From: Monilinia fructicola
Lineage: Eukaryota; Ascomycota; Leotiomycetes; Helotiales; Sclerotiniaceae
NCBI GenBank assembly: GCA_008692225.1
Contig: VICG01000004.1
Span: 306,001 to 370,000, forward strand
Length of the DNA stretch: 64,000 bases
Direction of reading: 5' to 3'
Numbering within the stretch: position 1 is the stretch's first letter; every line of letters starts with the position of its first letter. Under the pieces are notes generated by a model that did no database searches, was not told where the DNA came from, and saw only the letters and a program-made list of their open reading frames with translations. A program made the translations under genes and the position numbers. Of this stretch, positions 1 through 11,154 are shown piece by piece.

Positions 1-867
1 GAATGTATTGTGCCATTCAAATGTGTAGCCGCCTTCCTTGGTGATGCCACAATATGTAACGTTCTCACGCTCTCCCCGGCTTCCTGCACATTTGACTTTG
101 TGATCACGATTATGATGTCCGGGTTGAAGCCATCCTCAGTCACCTCTTGTGGGAAAAATGCAAAAACATCCTGGCGACCTTTCAAGATTCCTTGGCCGGC
201 CGAGTAAGCATTTGTAATGTGCGCATATTCTACCTCGATGTTGTTCATTGACAATGATGAAGCTCGACCGAGGGCAGTAGAAGGCGAAGACCATAACAAC
301 TGAAGGGTTTCCCCATCTAAACATTGGATTTCGCCATCCTTCTTTACAATCAGTATATCTGACTTTTTGACCGCATCCAATCCTGTGGGGGCCAGGGCCC
401 CCAAATGAACCACTGGCGCTTTCGATTGGCTGATCTTATGTGTAATTGTTGTCGATTGAGCCGTGTTACTGCCTTCTGTAATATCATGGAACAGTGTGAC
501 TTTATCCTCGGAGCCAGACGTTGAAACATATGTTCTTCGCTCGGTTTTGGTTTTCGTAGTTTTCGACCTGGACGAGTATGGAGGGCAAGAAAAGGAAGTA
601 CCAGGGGGCAGAGCGTAAGAAGTAAGTAATTTGGAAGAGGACACCTAGAATTTGTTAATGTTTGATAGTATCTACAAGATCGTTTGACAATCTTACATCG
701 TATAAGTTTACACCTTCACCATGGACTCCAACAGCCAATTCAGACCTCTTTCTTTTTTTTGATCCAGGTGCACCACCATAAACTTCTCCAACGACATATT
801 GCGCCTGCTTTGATCGCGGTAAAGTTGCGACGACATATGGCTGCTGCAAAGATATTCTGGATGACAT
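1..867 (-). CDS. UTP8: UTP8-like U3 snoRNP/t-UTP protein, 5' part only
   Basis: The gene runs leftward and leaves the window at base 1, so only the N-terminal part (about 270 residues) is visible. The start ATG is at 867-865 and the protein begins MSSRISLQQPYVVATLP. An intron with good sites (GTAAGA...TTCTAG) occupies 645-696 and the frame continues through GEGVNLYD-VSSSKLLTSYALPP. The order of blocks matches the N-terminal beta-propeller of fungal Utp8: QPYVVATLP, a basic GSKKRKRSELAVG segment, the SYALPP strand, then VKKDGEIQCLDGETLQLLWSS. Utp8 is a subunit of the t-UTP/UtpA subcomplex of the 90S pre-ribosome in the nucleolus and is needed for early rRNA processing. The family call is from memory of this pattern; another nucleolar propeller protein such as Nan1/Utp17 remains possible. 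No frameshift is needed in the visible part. Confidence 0.55.
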
Positions 868-1474
868 TTTGGCAATTGGAATTATAGTATAAACAATTCC
901 AATGCAATGTATCGAAGCTGGATTGTAAATTTGGATTTGCGCAAAGTAAAAGAACCAAAAGCTTTGAAATTTCTCTGGGCGGTGAAAGAATTCTGCCATC
1001 CATGCCATCCATGGATTGTATCAAAATTTCAAGACAGCTGGAGGCCGGGGGGTTATGCATTTGATCCAATGAGGATTTGTGCAATTTATGCATAAATATG
1101 CATCGATATGCAAATTTATATCAACATGCATACTATCTATCCAAGCTAGATTATTTATGCACAGATGATAGTTAAAGTGCTCTGAGGCACGTGCATGGTT
1201 AATAATTCAATTAGAACGCGGTTCCCAATTTGACTATTTGATACCTCGAATTCACTAAAGATCACTTTTTACTTTGAATCCTGTGGTATTTCTATTACTT
1301 GATTCTTTTTTCCATGATTTGTCTCTATCCTCAATCTTCTCATACAGACTATCATCCATTTCCCTTTCTTTTCGAAGGGGGTTTATGAGAGCTGGAGTGT
1401 TGCACAACGCGTGAGCTTCGCGTTTTACCAGTTCTGCTTGTCGAATGCGAATGGCGGTCCTGGTCTCAAAAGTC
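868..1474. promoter_or_regulatory. Divergent promoter region between UTP8-like and ELG1 genes
   Basis: These 607 bases separate two divergently transcribed genes. Between about 1053 and 1160 the core TATGCA or CATGCA occurs six times (near 1053, 1087, 1097, 1107, 1125 and 1156), three of them at 10-base spacing in 1087-1112, including an ATGCAAAT octamer-like copy. CACGTG-like text (GGCACGTGCATGG) lies at 1187-1199. A regulatory role is inference from position and clustering. Confidence 0.4.
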
Positions 1475-4400
1475 ATGAACCCTCTTCAAGAGGACGGACA
1501 GGAAAAGACTGTACATCCCTTCTTTCAAAAACCATTGAGTACGTTTTCTCATGAAAATTAATTGCCAATGTTGTTACGCTGTGGTATTAGTAGTGTCAAA
1601 ACTGATCAGGCTTCAGAACCAACCCAGGCCCAATCAATCCAAAACCAATACGAACCAGAGATTGAGAAGACTTCGAAAAGGGGGGTGAGAAAGAGTGAGA
1701 GATTTTCAAAATCCTTAAGTGCTGAAAAGGATTCAAAGAAGCAGAATGGAACCTCAGAATCATCTAAAAGTGCAAATGGAGAACAGGCAGATTTACTAGA
1801 AGTCGACCCAAATAATTGTAGGAGAAAACGTCAAAAGACTGCCTCTCCGGAAGCTAGGGCAGAGGTGGAGATAGAAGAATCGGCCACAACCACCACACCC
1901 GCGAAAGCTAAACAACTGCGAGCCTCAAAGCACAAGCAAACTACCCTGGCCAAGACAAATCAAGCAGATGTAACCACTCTTGAAGAACCTGTATCTCATG
2001 ACATATTGGTCAATATTGGGGTATCCAGACCATCTGAAAATGGCGCTTTCTCGGATTCTGCGCCTCGGAGTAAACTCTTTGAAGATAACCTGGAATGTGA
2101 AACGACTTCAGCATCAACGGTGGGGGATTCTACAAAATCGATATTAGATGAAACTCTCAAGTCTAAGAAGGTTCTACAATTCAACCCAAAAACTGGCACC
2201 ATAGGATCACCCCCTAGGAAAGCTGTTCTCCCGAAGAAGAGAGGAAAGGGTAAAAAGTGTGCTATTGATGAAGAAGCAAAATCGAAAATCGTTGTCATTA
2301 GCTTATGGAGGAGAGAAAAGCCAAGCTTCTGAAGTCGGTGCTAAGATAGAGGATATCCTCAGTGGCATCAAAAGATCGATACCAAACACTGAAATACTCT
2401 CGAAGGATGTCAAGGATACAAAGGAGTTAACATTGAGGAAAGGGAATGGTGTAGATATTATCCCATGGTGGAAGACCGCGAAAAAGAAGGCACCAGTACC
2501 AGAAGTTCAAGAATCCTCGAAATCACAGCAATCAAATCCAGAAAGGGGTTCTTCGTTGGGTAAACTACCCTCACCGTCAAAAATTATATCCACATTGGAC
2601 GACCTCGTTCAAATGAAGTCAAACTGCCCCCGCCAGTCTTTTGGAGGCTTTGGCGTGGCCCCCAAAGCCCCTAGATTCCCTGGTGCCATTGAGCCAGCTT
2701 GGCCATGGTCCGGAATGGTACACGTTCGTGGAGAAAGAGAAGAGGAATGTTTAATCGGATCTACCGCGACGGCTGGGATTTCTCGCAAGAAAGGAGGAAA
2801 ATATAAAGCGGTTCGAATCGATAAAGATGAAGATATTATTAGTACTATGGCAGCCGAACTGCGAATTGACGAAACAATCAATAGCATCCAAGATCTTCAC
2901 ATTGATGACTTTGCTCCCATTCCTCCCTGTCTCCGAGTGCCATCGAAACACATTGAATCAGGCCTAAATCTTCAGCGTCGGATACAGAGAGAGCTCGTCT
3001 CGAAGCTGAGCAAGCCAATTATGGACGAGGAGTCAAGTGATCACGAGATGCAAGAACCGGATGCGAATAGATCAAATGCTCATCCTGCTCTTGCAAATCT
3101 TTACAACTCAATCTCCACTTCCTTGTCAGCATTCGATAGGGCTGAATGTGAGAATCAATCCTGGACACATAAGTACGCACCTGAAAGAGCCGAGGAAATC
3201 TTGCAAACGGGACGAGAGGCCTTCATATTGAAAGACTGGTTGCAGAATTTGACAGTCATGTCAATAGAATCGGGTTCTACCGAGAACAAAGCCTCGAAGA
3301 AATCCTCGTCAAAAGCCGAATTAACTGGAAAGAGAAAACGAAAATCGAAGAAGCTGGATGGTTTCGTAATTTCAAGTGGTGAAGAAGACAACGATATGGA
3401 TGAAATAACGGAAACAGAAGATGAGAACTTCTTGGGGAGGTCTAGGTTTGTCCAAGAAAACAGTCGTACGATCTGTCGATATGGTTGCGAAGGGCCCCAA
3501 AGATTCGAAACGCCTCGCCAATGCAGTTGTTATTAGTGGCCCACACGGATGTGGCAAGTCTGCCACGGTATTTGCTGTTGCGAAAAGAGCTTGGGTTTGA
3601 AGTCTTTGAAATTAATCCCAACTCTAAACGAAGCGGGAAAGAAGTCATGGACAAAGTTGGGGATATGACTCGAAACCATCTGGTTCAAAGATCCCAAATG
3701 GATAAACTATCCGCGAATGCGACTAACGATGAAGACAGTTTATCTAATACTGTAGCTGATGATCTAAAGAGCGGCCGTCAGGGTACCATGAACTCATTCT
3801 TCAAGTCCAAGGTACCTACGAATCCCAGACCCAAGGCCGAAGATGTTGGACCAGCTATATAGCCAGACCGGAAGTTAGCAAGGAGACAGCCGCACCAAAA
3901 GGGCCACCGAAGCAACAAAAGCAATCCTTGATATTGCTTGAAGAAATCGATGTCCTTTACGAGGAAGATAGAGGATTTTGGCAAACGGTCATGCTTCTGA
4001 TTTGCTCAGAGTAAACGACCAATCATTATGACTTGTAACGACGAGTCTGCGGTACCAATACTTGCTCTCTCCTTACATGCCATCATACGGTTTAATGCTG
4101 TGCCTACCGACCTCGCCGTCGACTACATGCTACTTATAGCTGCCAATGAAGGCATGCGATTCGTCGCGAGGCCGTGAAAGCCTTGTATGAGAGTCGAGGA
4201 TCGGATCTTCGCGCTTCCTTTGACAGAAATTAGATTTCTGGTGTCAATTTGCAATTGGAGATCGTAAGGCTGGGATGGAGTGGTTTTACCCCCGCTTACC
4301 CGTGGGATGCGATGTAGATGAACATGGTAGAAAATTTCGCGTTGTTAGCGAGGGTACATATCAAACTGGTATGGGCTGGCTTTGTCAAGATACTCTTGAG

Positions 4401-5451
4401 AATCAGCGTCCCTACATTGATATTGAGGAGGAAACTTTGCATGAATCCTGGGATGGTTGGTGTATTGATGTAGGCGACTGGCAACAAAACCTAGGCATTA
4501 GTACTTGGGCGAACAAGATCAAACATGCCACCAATGACCGTCCCACTGAACGAGCTGCTTTGGCGATGTACGATGACTTTGCCGAAGTTATGAGTGCTAC
4601 AGATTCTTTCTCGCATTACAGCTTCGGTACAGACAAACAGGTAAGTCTGGCGCTACCAGTACAATATCTACCAGTTGCTAACAAAAATAGATTATCATTG
4701 ATGCTAGTCACCCAAAATTGTCTAGCAAAGTGAGGGAAGACTTTACATTGGCGAATCAATTACTTGATGTATCACCACAGGTGATTTATGACGAAACAAG
4801 TATCGATATATCATTATGGATGAAATCTCGAGCTAGAGAAGTTCTCCAAATTCGCCAGCATGTCGAGCATGGATGGGAAAGTTTTATCGTGAGCTTGACG
4901 GGCCGACTGAGAAACAAGTAATAAACCTCATTCAGTCCCAATCAAGTCCTGATGTCAATGTTATTACTCGCCGCGACTTTGAGCTTAGCATTTGATCCTA
5001 TTTCGGAGGCTGAAAAGGCATATGTTTGGACCACCGGAAATCTTGAAGCGTCATGTTTTGATCGAACCATGAATCTCATTATACTCGATGTCGCCCCGTA
5101 TGTCAGGTCTATCGTAGCTTATGATGCTCGTTTACAAAAAAGATCGGGTTCGTCTGAGCAATCTTCTCAGTCAAGGTGGAAATACAAAGGGACCAAAAAC
5201 CAAAAGAATGAGAACAACTAGAGCAGCTATGTCGGCCCTCGAAGGAGGTGCAAGGAGTACAACTAGGAAGGAAAAAATATTTCAGTCAGGATATCAACCC
5301 ATATTTAGTTCTCAGAACTGGATCACAGAGCTGGTTAGATGCAGCCATATCTATTACTGCAGGGGCTGATGAAGGAAGTCGACGATCAAGTATGCAAATG
5401 TCGGATGGCCTGATGGATACTGAAAGTGGACGAGATGAGCTTCTAGATTAG
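1475..5451 (+). CDS. ELG1: ELG1/ATAD5-type AAA+ ATPase, PCNA-unloading RFC-like complex large subunit
   Basis: The gene encodes a protein of about 1,280 residues. The start at 1475 gives [17 protein letters not shown], with a degenerate PIP-box-like KTVHPFF. A first intron is placed at 1539-1616 (GTACGT..TTCAG, branch ACTGAT) and another at 4641-4690. A long Lys/Ser-rich N-terminal region is followed by the WTHKYAP motif (about 3166), Walker [11 protein letters not shown] (about 3540), Walker [13 protein letters not shown] (about 3935) and the MTCNDES sensor-1 region (about 4028), ending near [20 protein letters not shown]. Elg1/ATAD5 replaces Rfc1 in an RFC-like clamp loader that unloads PCNA after replication and limits genome instability. 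The reading frame is broken at about ten places by single-base gains or losses (for example near 2300, 3430, 3585, 4005, 4155, 4220 and 4235), mostly in short homopolymers. Between breaks conservation is intact, so I read these as sequence errors rather than decay. Confidence 0.85.
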
Positions 5452-6177
5452 AGGGATTGGTAGGGATATTGACAATCAAACGGGCGCTTTCATATATCAT
5501 AGCATGGAATAGCATGGTATAAATATAGGTAGAACATTTGCATTTGCATTTGCGGTATGGGCTCTTTGGTGAAATGGGGCGGAGCGAAAAGGAATATTGG
5601 GATATAAGGTAGCATAGCATTGATGGACGGGGGGATAATCTGGCATGCATATATTTTCTCATACAATAAATGAATGGACATGAATTACAATTACAATATG
5701 ATCGTTGTTGGCCCTTGAGTGTCCTTCGCAGATTACCTGGATATATTCCAACATGAGGACTGATCATGAATTGAATTGTAATGTCGTTGTAGTTATTTTT
5801 GGATAACACCTTCAAACCTAGAGTGCTGGTCTATCGTCCCTCGCCTCTCGTCTCATAAGGAGGCATGAACTGGTGATAATGAATTTCCACACTCATTTTA
5901 CATTGACCATGACTTAGAAATCTTGAGTTGATTCGGACTATCAAATTTCCGTTTCTCCCTTCTTCTTTTCTATTTTTAATATGTTCCTCCGGTTTCTCCA
6001 ACATTTTTCCATACAATCTTGATAAGTTCTAGAATCACGTGATCCGTGTGACGTCGAGACTAGCGCCTTTTTCGCTCGGCACACACAAGCCCTAAAATTC
6101 GAAAAAATCCATCCACCTCTGTTGAATTGATTTCGAAGAGAAGCATCCATTCTTCACGACAACATCAAACCGACAAA
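5452..6177. other. Intergenic; promoter of the eS25 gene
   Basis: No gene is seen. The 3' part is the eS25 promoter: it contains CACGTGA at 6036-6042, TGACGTCGA at about 6050 and a GCCCTAAAA telo-box-like element at about 6089. Boxes of this last type are common upstream of fungal ribosomal-protein genes. Their role here is inferred. Confidence 0.4.
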
Positions 6178-6671
6178 ATGGCTCCAGCAAACACCGGCGC
6201 AAAGAAGCAAAAGAAGAAGTGGTCCAAGGAAAGGGTGCGCATAAATGTTACCATGGAATTCGATTGGAAACTGATTAAATATCATATAGTCAAGGACAAG
6301 GCCCAACACGCCGTCATCCTCGATAAGTCCACTTCCGACAGACTCGCCAAAGATGTTCAATCCTACCGTCTCGTCACCGTCGCTGTTTTGGTCGATAGAT
6401 TAAAGATCAACGGATCTTTGCCAGAAGATGTTTGAAGGAATTGGAGGAGAAGGGACAGATCAAGATTGTCGTCAAGCATCACGCCGGTGATATCTACAGT
6501 ACGTTTTTACACTTCGACATTATCCCTTTTCAACGATGCGCAAGAACTTTGGATTCACTCTATGGTTGGAGATAAATCAAACATGGAAACTATCAAGGAA
6601 GTGGGCTTCAAGAGTATGAAGCTAACAATCGTTTTTCTCTCACAGCCCGTGCTATCAAAGCCGATGAGTAA
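6178..6671 (+). CDS. RPS25: 40S ribosomal protein eS25 (RPS25)
   Basis: Small-subunit ribosomal protein located near the head of the 40S subunit. Three exons are clear: 6178-6234, 6290-6498 and 6646-6671, with introns 6235-6289 (GTGCGC..ATATAG, branch CTGAT) and 6499-6645 (GTACGT..TCACAG, branch GCTAAC). Conserved segments include [45 protein letters not shown] and, after a frameshift, [20 protein letters not shown] and RAIKADE. The expected protein is 97 residues, the usual length. Two bases are missing relative to a working frame: one in the G run at 6227-6229 just before intron 1, and one at about 6420 where TTTGCC should read TTTGGCC. A dead single-copy ribosomal protein gene is unlikely, so these look like sequence errors. 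Confidence 0.93.
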
Positions 6672-7402
6672 GAATTCAATAATCCAAAACTTCAAAATGA
6701 CAAGAGCAATACACGATGGTCATGACCTCGTCTTCGAGATAATCGACGCATTACGATGATAGGTTTGTGCGTGACGTTTGGCATGGGATATCCGGATGGG
6801 TTTTTATTATGACTTTTCCTCGGGCTTGTTAGGAAAGGCAGGCAGGTGTAGCATATCGAATTCAGCCTTTTGCTTATTGATGCCATTTGATGGGACTTTA
6901 TATTGTACAGAAGTGATTTATAACGATAATTGCATTGTGATGATCAATGTTGACAAACGTGAGGAGAGCAGAGCAGCATAACAGATCCACAAAGATGCGG
7001 TGCGAGTACGAGTACGGGCGGGAGAGGGGAGTTTCAAGGTACGAAGTTTAAAAAAAAACCTCAGCCTCTGGTATCAAGACAATTACCAATCTGTTTTTCT
7101 ATATGAAGGCAAAATTAATTGCGGATCATAAGCCATTTCTACCCGTCTGGATCTTTCTTCTCGTCCACCCTAAGGCAATGTGATCATCTTGAAATCCCCA
7201 TGACGACAATGAAGCCAGATGCAAGCAATGTGTGACCGAGGCTAGATTCCCCAAGCTCGAGTGATATAAAACTGACCCATAACTTCCCTTGTATCGAATT
7301 ACCTACAACGAAGCTGCCACATATCAATCTTCTTCATTACTTCTACTCCTTCACCTTTCTCTTCTTTTCTGGTGTACAACCACATCTCGTTTGCTATCCA
7401 AA
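6672..7402. other. Intergenic, no gene seen
   Basis: Contains the eS25 3' flank and, from about 7290, a pyrimidine-rich leader (CTTCTTCATTACTTCTACTC) immediately upstream of the next start codon. Nothing else is supported. Confidence 0.35.
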
Positions 7403-8380
7403 ATGGCAGACACAAAATTCTCTTCGTGAACGAAGAAAGGAAGCATCGGATGATTCCCTCTCACCAAAACTACAACCAATGTAACTCCTTCGCCAGCTGC
7501 AGCAAAGAGAGCCAAAAAATCTCCTAACGAACTTGCGTCCCAAGAGGATTCCGCACCATTTTCATTAGTAATTAATTAAGATCATTGGTATTCTTGTGAT
7601 GCGAGTTGTGGATTGAGCTATGTGATTACGAAGGATAGCTATATTTGGGGGCTGAAGAGACCGAATTGGAGTCAGGTCGAAGTTATCAAAGCTTATTGGG
7701 TATGTCATTCGTCTCCTCTGCTTTTGCTGCCATGGGAGGTTTGGAGAAGGTAGAGCAGGAAGCACGGGATGATTGAAAAGAGAAGATTGATAGGTAGCTA
7801 ATCTCAACCGCACCAGAACGGACCTCTCCAACTCACGACGCCGACCTCCCCGTACGATGGCACCAATCCCGAACTTCCATCTACCTTTGCGCTCAATGGT
7901 ACGATTTACGATGTCACGGCTGGTCGCAGACATTATGGCCGGGAGGCGGCTATCACTTTTTCGCGGGCGTAGATGCTTCGAGGGCTTTGTCACGAATTGT
8001 TTCGAGGAGGATAGAACACCAGATCTGAGGGGGGTCGAGGAGATGTTCTTGCCTCTTGACGACGAAGTGGTTGATAAGGAGATTGTGCAAAAGATTGGCA
8101 GTGGGGGTTCAAGAAATTGAAGGAGAGGGAGAGGAGAGAGGCAAAGAAGAGTGTTGACGGCGCGCTGGGTCATTGGATTTGGTGAGTTTTTCCTCCGGGG
8201 CGAGGGGGGAACGAGTACGTCTTGGCTAATATTTATGTGCTCGTCGTAGGCTTCTTTGAAAATGGAGGAAAATACCCCAAGATCGGACAGGTCAAGAGAG
8301 AGAAGGGGTGGGAGAGCAAGGGAGAGAACCCGCATTATGCGAGAAGGCGCAAAGGGCAGGAAGAAGAGAACGATCCCTGA
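7403..8380 (+). CDS. MAPR-family protein with cytochrome b5-like heme/steroid-binding domain
   Basis: The ATG at 7403 opens MADTKFSS, followed by a Lys/Ser-rich stretch and a hydrophobic membrane segment (about 7560-7640) leading to GLSYVITKDSYIWGLKRPNW. An intron at 7700-7816 (GTATGT..CACCAG) joins AYW to NGPLQLT. The MAPR core follows: ALNGTIYDVTAGR, the HYGPGGGYHFFAG heme-site region, DASR, then CFEEDRTPDLRGVEEMFLPL and a basic helix. A second intron lies at 8182-8249 and joins to FFENGGKYPKIGQVKREKGW. These are the landmarks of Dap1/PGRMC-type membrane-anchored heme proteins, which in yeast support P450 activity in sterol synthesis. The role here is inferred from the family. Several one-base indels interrupt the frame (two in the first 60 codons, others near 7938, 7990 and 8108). 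The C-terminal frame is uncertain, so the stop may be at 8380 or 8393. Confidence 0.75.
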
Positions 8381-9815
8381 AGGAGGCATCTAGATTGCCG
8401 TCTCTATGTTTAGGGCAAATTATCCATCTTATATCTTACTCGCAACCTCGTCGAGACCAATATTGGCTTGTCTGACATATGACATACAGTACAAACCGTT
8501 CCAATCTCGTACCGATTCGATTTCCCATGATCATGCCAACAAAGTGAGTATAGAGAGTGAGTATGGAAAGCGGGAATGTGTAAAACGAACTGGGATATAT
8601 CTTGAGATGAGGACCCTGACTGTCACATACGACCATAGACTGAAGAGAATTGGGCATCCCGTCCGCTCTGCCATACACAAGCTTCAGATCGGTAGATTAG
8701 TAGTTGGATGGGTGACCACCAGCGAATCCCTACTGTTGTATGTTTTTTTTTGTGCTTCTCGCCGTCTTTTTTTCGGGTGCTGATAATGGGGGAGTAGGAG
8801 CGGGGAACGGGTAATGGGAAGCAGGTTCTGGGGTTGATGCGTGGAGGGAAGAGGAGTGAATTGAGTTGGTGGGAAAGGGGTTAGGCGAACTGTAAGGAAA
8901 ATATCGGGATGGAATCGAAGTAGAGGGGGAGAGGAGATTGGATTTTAGATCGATTTTTGAGTGTAGGGGCTGTGGTGCTAGGCAGTGTTTGGGGGTACGT
9001 AGAGAAGAGAGTTTGGAGTGTGTATGAGACAGATCGTTGTGGTAAGGTTAGACATGTAGGTAATAGTATGGTTGGTGTATTTGGTATACTACCATTCCGG
9101 TGTTTTGGAACTTGGGACTTTGAGAATTTGAGAGATACTTGGTACTTTGAAGAGGGAAGATTGACAGAGGGATTTGGAGAGGGAAGAGAATGACTGGGTA
9201 GGGCAGTGGGGGTCTTGTTAAATGTCGACGTCTGTCGGTTTTGATTTCGATGGTATTTTCTAGGATTCGACGAGATATCTTGTTTTTTGAAAGTTTTGCT
9301 TGAGGGAAGTCTGGGATGCGGTGGGATGCGGTGGGATTCTGGGGGACTGGAGAAACGGATGTCTGAGATGGGGCAGTTTGCTGAGATGGGTCATTGTTTG
9401 GAATTGAGTTGGATCATGAGGGAAGGGTTGATTTTCAAAAGTGGTATCGAGCAGTGAAAACACTTGAGTGGGCGAGATCGATTGAGATGGTCTGATCTCT
9501 GGATGCACGGTGAATAATAGGGGGTTGTCATGGAGGTGGTAGGTTGTAGGGGTGAAGTCCCTGTTATCTAGAGTTCATATGTTTGGAGTGTCCTTTCTGC
9601 GGGTGGGTTTCATTTACGCCTGGGTTAAACAAAGGGGTTTTTTCTTGGAATGCTGCTAAATCTATTCAACTCTTAAGCGAGATAATCATGAAGTCTACGT
9701 CGTCTTTTCAGTGTTCACCAAATGGCATTTTGAATCGTCGTCGAACAAGTGTTTGCGGATATTTTGGCTCATCCTGCGCATGTTCTCCATTGTATTGCAC
9801 ACAAAATTGTCATTC
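8381..9815. other. Intergenic, no gene recognised
   Basis: The stretch is G/T-rich on the plus strand with open frames under 130 codons that match nothing I know. A near-perfect duplication of GGGATGCGGTG occurs at about 9313-9335. It probably contains the 3' flanks of the two convergent neighbours. Confidence 0.3.
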
Positions 9816-11154
9816 TCACTCAGCTACAATTGCGATTTTCCGGTATGTATATTGATCAAAATGCTCTCAAGAGCCCAGCCATATGTGCCAGCCCCGCAAA
9901 GATGACCATAAAATGGAGGATTTGGTGGCTGGAGCCTAGGATGTCGTGTCTGCGCGGGAACCATTTCTCCGGTATCTGCATCCCATCAGCTCTGTCATCT
10001 GCGATGGATTCAAGAGGAGGAACCTACCCTGACTGTATACGCAAATGCACCCAACAGGTTCAAAGTCGCCATGATCCCCATCCAATCTAGGCTCATCCTG
10101 TACTTTTGCGTTTTGTATCCGTACAGCATGATGCCGTGGATGATGAAGATGATGGAGGAAAGTCCTAGACAGCTGTACATTGCAGCTCTGTACGGACGAA
10201 GACTTGGATGGCAGGCGTTTGGGTGGAGAGTGGTGATGGCACATGCGGTTGCCAAAAAAGAGATCTGTCGACGGTTAGAAGATATTGCGGGTTGCTCCAA
10301 AGGACACCTCCTTACTAGCGTCCAGTATATCTTTTGAATGGTGGGATCACAGTAGAATCCGTAATACACCGTTGGGATTGTAGAGCCCCATATCAACATG
10401 ACAATGCCTAGATAATCCAGCTGGTTGCCAAGTGTATTGACTTTCTTGCTATGATTTGCCAAGAGGTGGAAACTGTTCGAGGTCTCAGCTACGCGAAGAG
10501 GCTCAGGGAGAAAGAGAGATGTACGCAGCGGACAGGAGAAAAACATATTGCTACCCGAAGAAGAAGGTTGAAAACACAACGATATCTGCTATGGCCGCAG
10601 TAGCATACCGAGGGGCAATCTGTCGAAATAGAGCACAAACGGAAGCGTGGCGAAGAGAATCGCGCCTAATAGGTGCGAGTAGATGTTGACTAAACAAGTC
10701 AGTTCTCAGGAACTCTGTCCCAACGCCCTCGCAACGTGGATCGCTCACCCGTCTCATTATGCACATGACCTAAGCTTTCGAGCGACTTGAGAAAAGACTT
10801 TGAAGCGGGTCTGCGCGGTGTTAGCGGTAAGCTTCTATTCCCTCGAGGTATGTACAACTCACCGATATCCCGACAAGATATATTCGTTGTCTCTAGAAAG
10901 TATGGTCTTTAGCATCCACGTAGGCAGGCGAATGAGCCCACTCACTGCTGCCAATCATCTACCACATGCTGTTAGCAATTGAAAGAGTTGAGAGAAGTTG
11001 CAGGGGCCATACAAAGCTCGTCCCATTCTAATAGATCGCTGCCCACGGAATTATTATGGGGTTTTTCCCCACACGGTAGTAACGCCTCCTTGCTCTCCAT
11101 CAGTTGGACTTTGGCTTCTCTTTTCCGTTGAAGTGATCTTCCTGCCATTTCCAA
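9816..11154 (-). CDS. PAQR / haemolysin-III family seven-TM protein (AdipoR/Izh-like)
   Basis: This is a multi-exon minus-strand gene. The start at 11154 reads MEMAGRSLQRKREAKVQ. Exons are 11154-11013, 10958-10946 (a 13-base micro-exon), 10892-10863, 10810-10749 and 10689 onward, and splicing yields the family signature [28 protein letters not shown]...HNETVNIYSHLLG. Further introns join LLSAA to FHLLANHSKKVN, IYWTL to ISFLATACA, and AYTVR to IPEKWFPRRHDILGSSHQ. The protein ends LAHMAGLLRAFDQYTYRK. The metal-site elements are present: Ser and His in SAAFHLLANHS, Asp in QLDYLGIV, and the HxxxH-type block SSHQILHF. Yeast Izh proteins affect zinc and sterol homeostasis, and animal relatives are receptors or ceramidases. 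One indel lies near 10635 (LYF/RQIAPRYATAA) and another probably near 10535. Confidence 0.85.

Noticed and set aside
7565..8389. 274-codon minus-strand frame
   Set aside because: Antisense of the MAPR gene, whose heme-domain motifs are clear on the plus strand.
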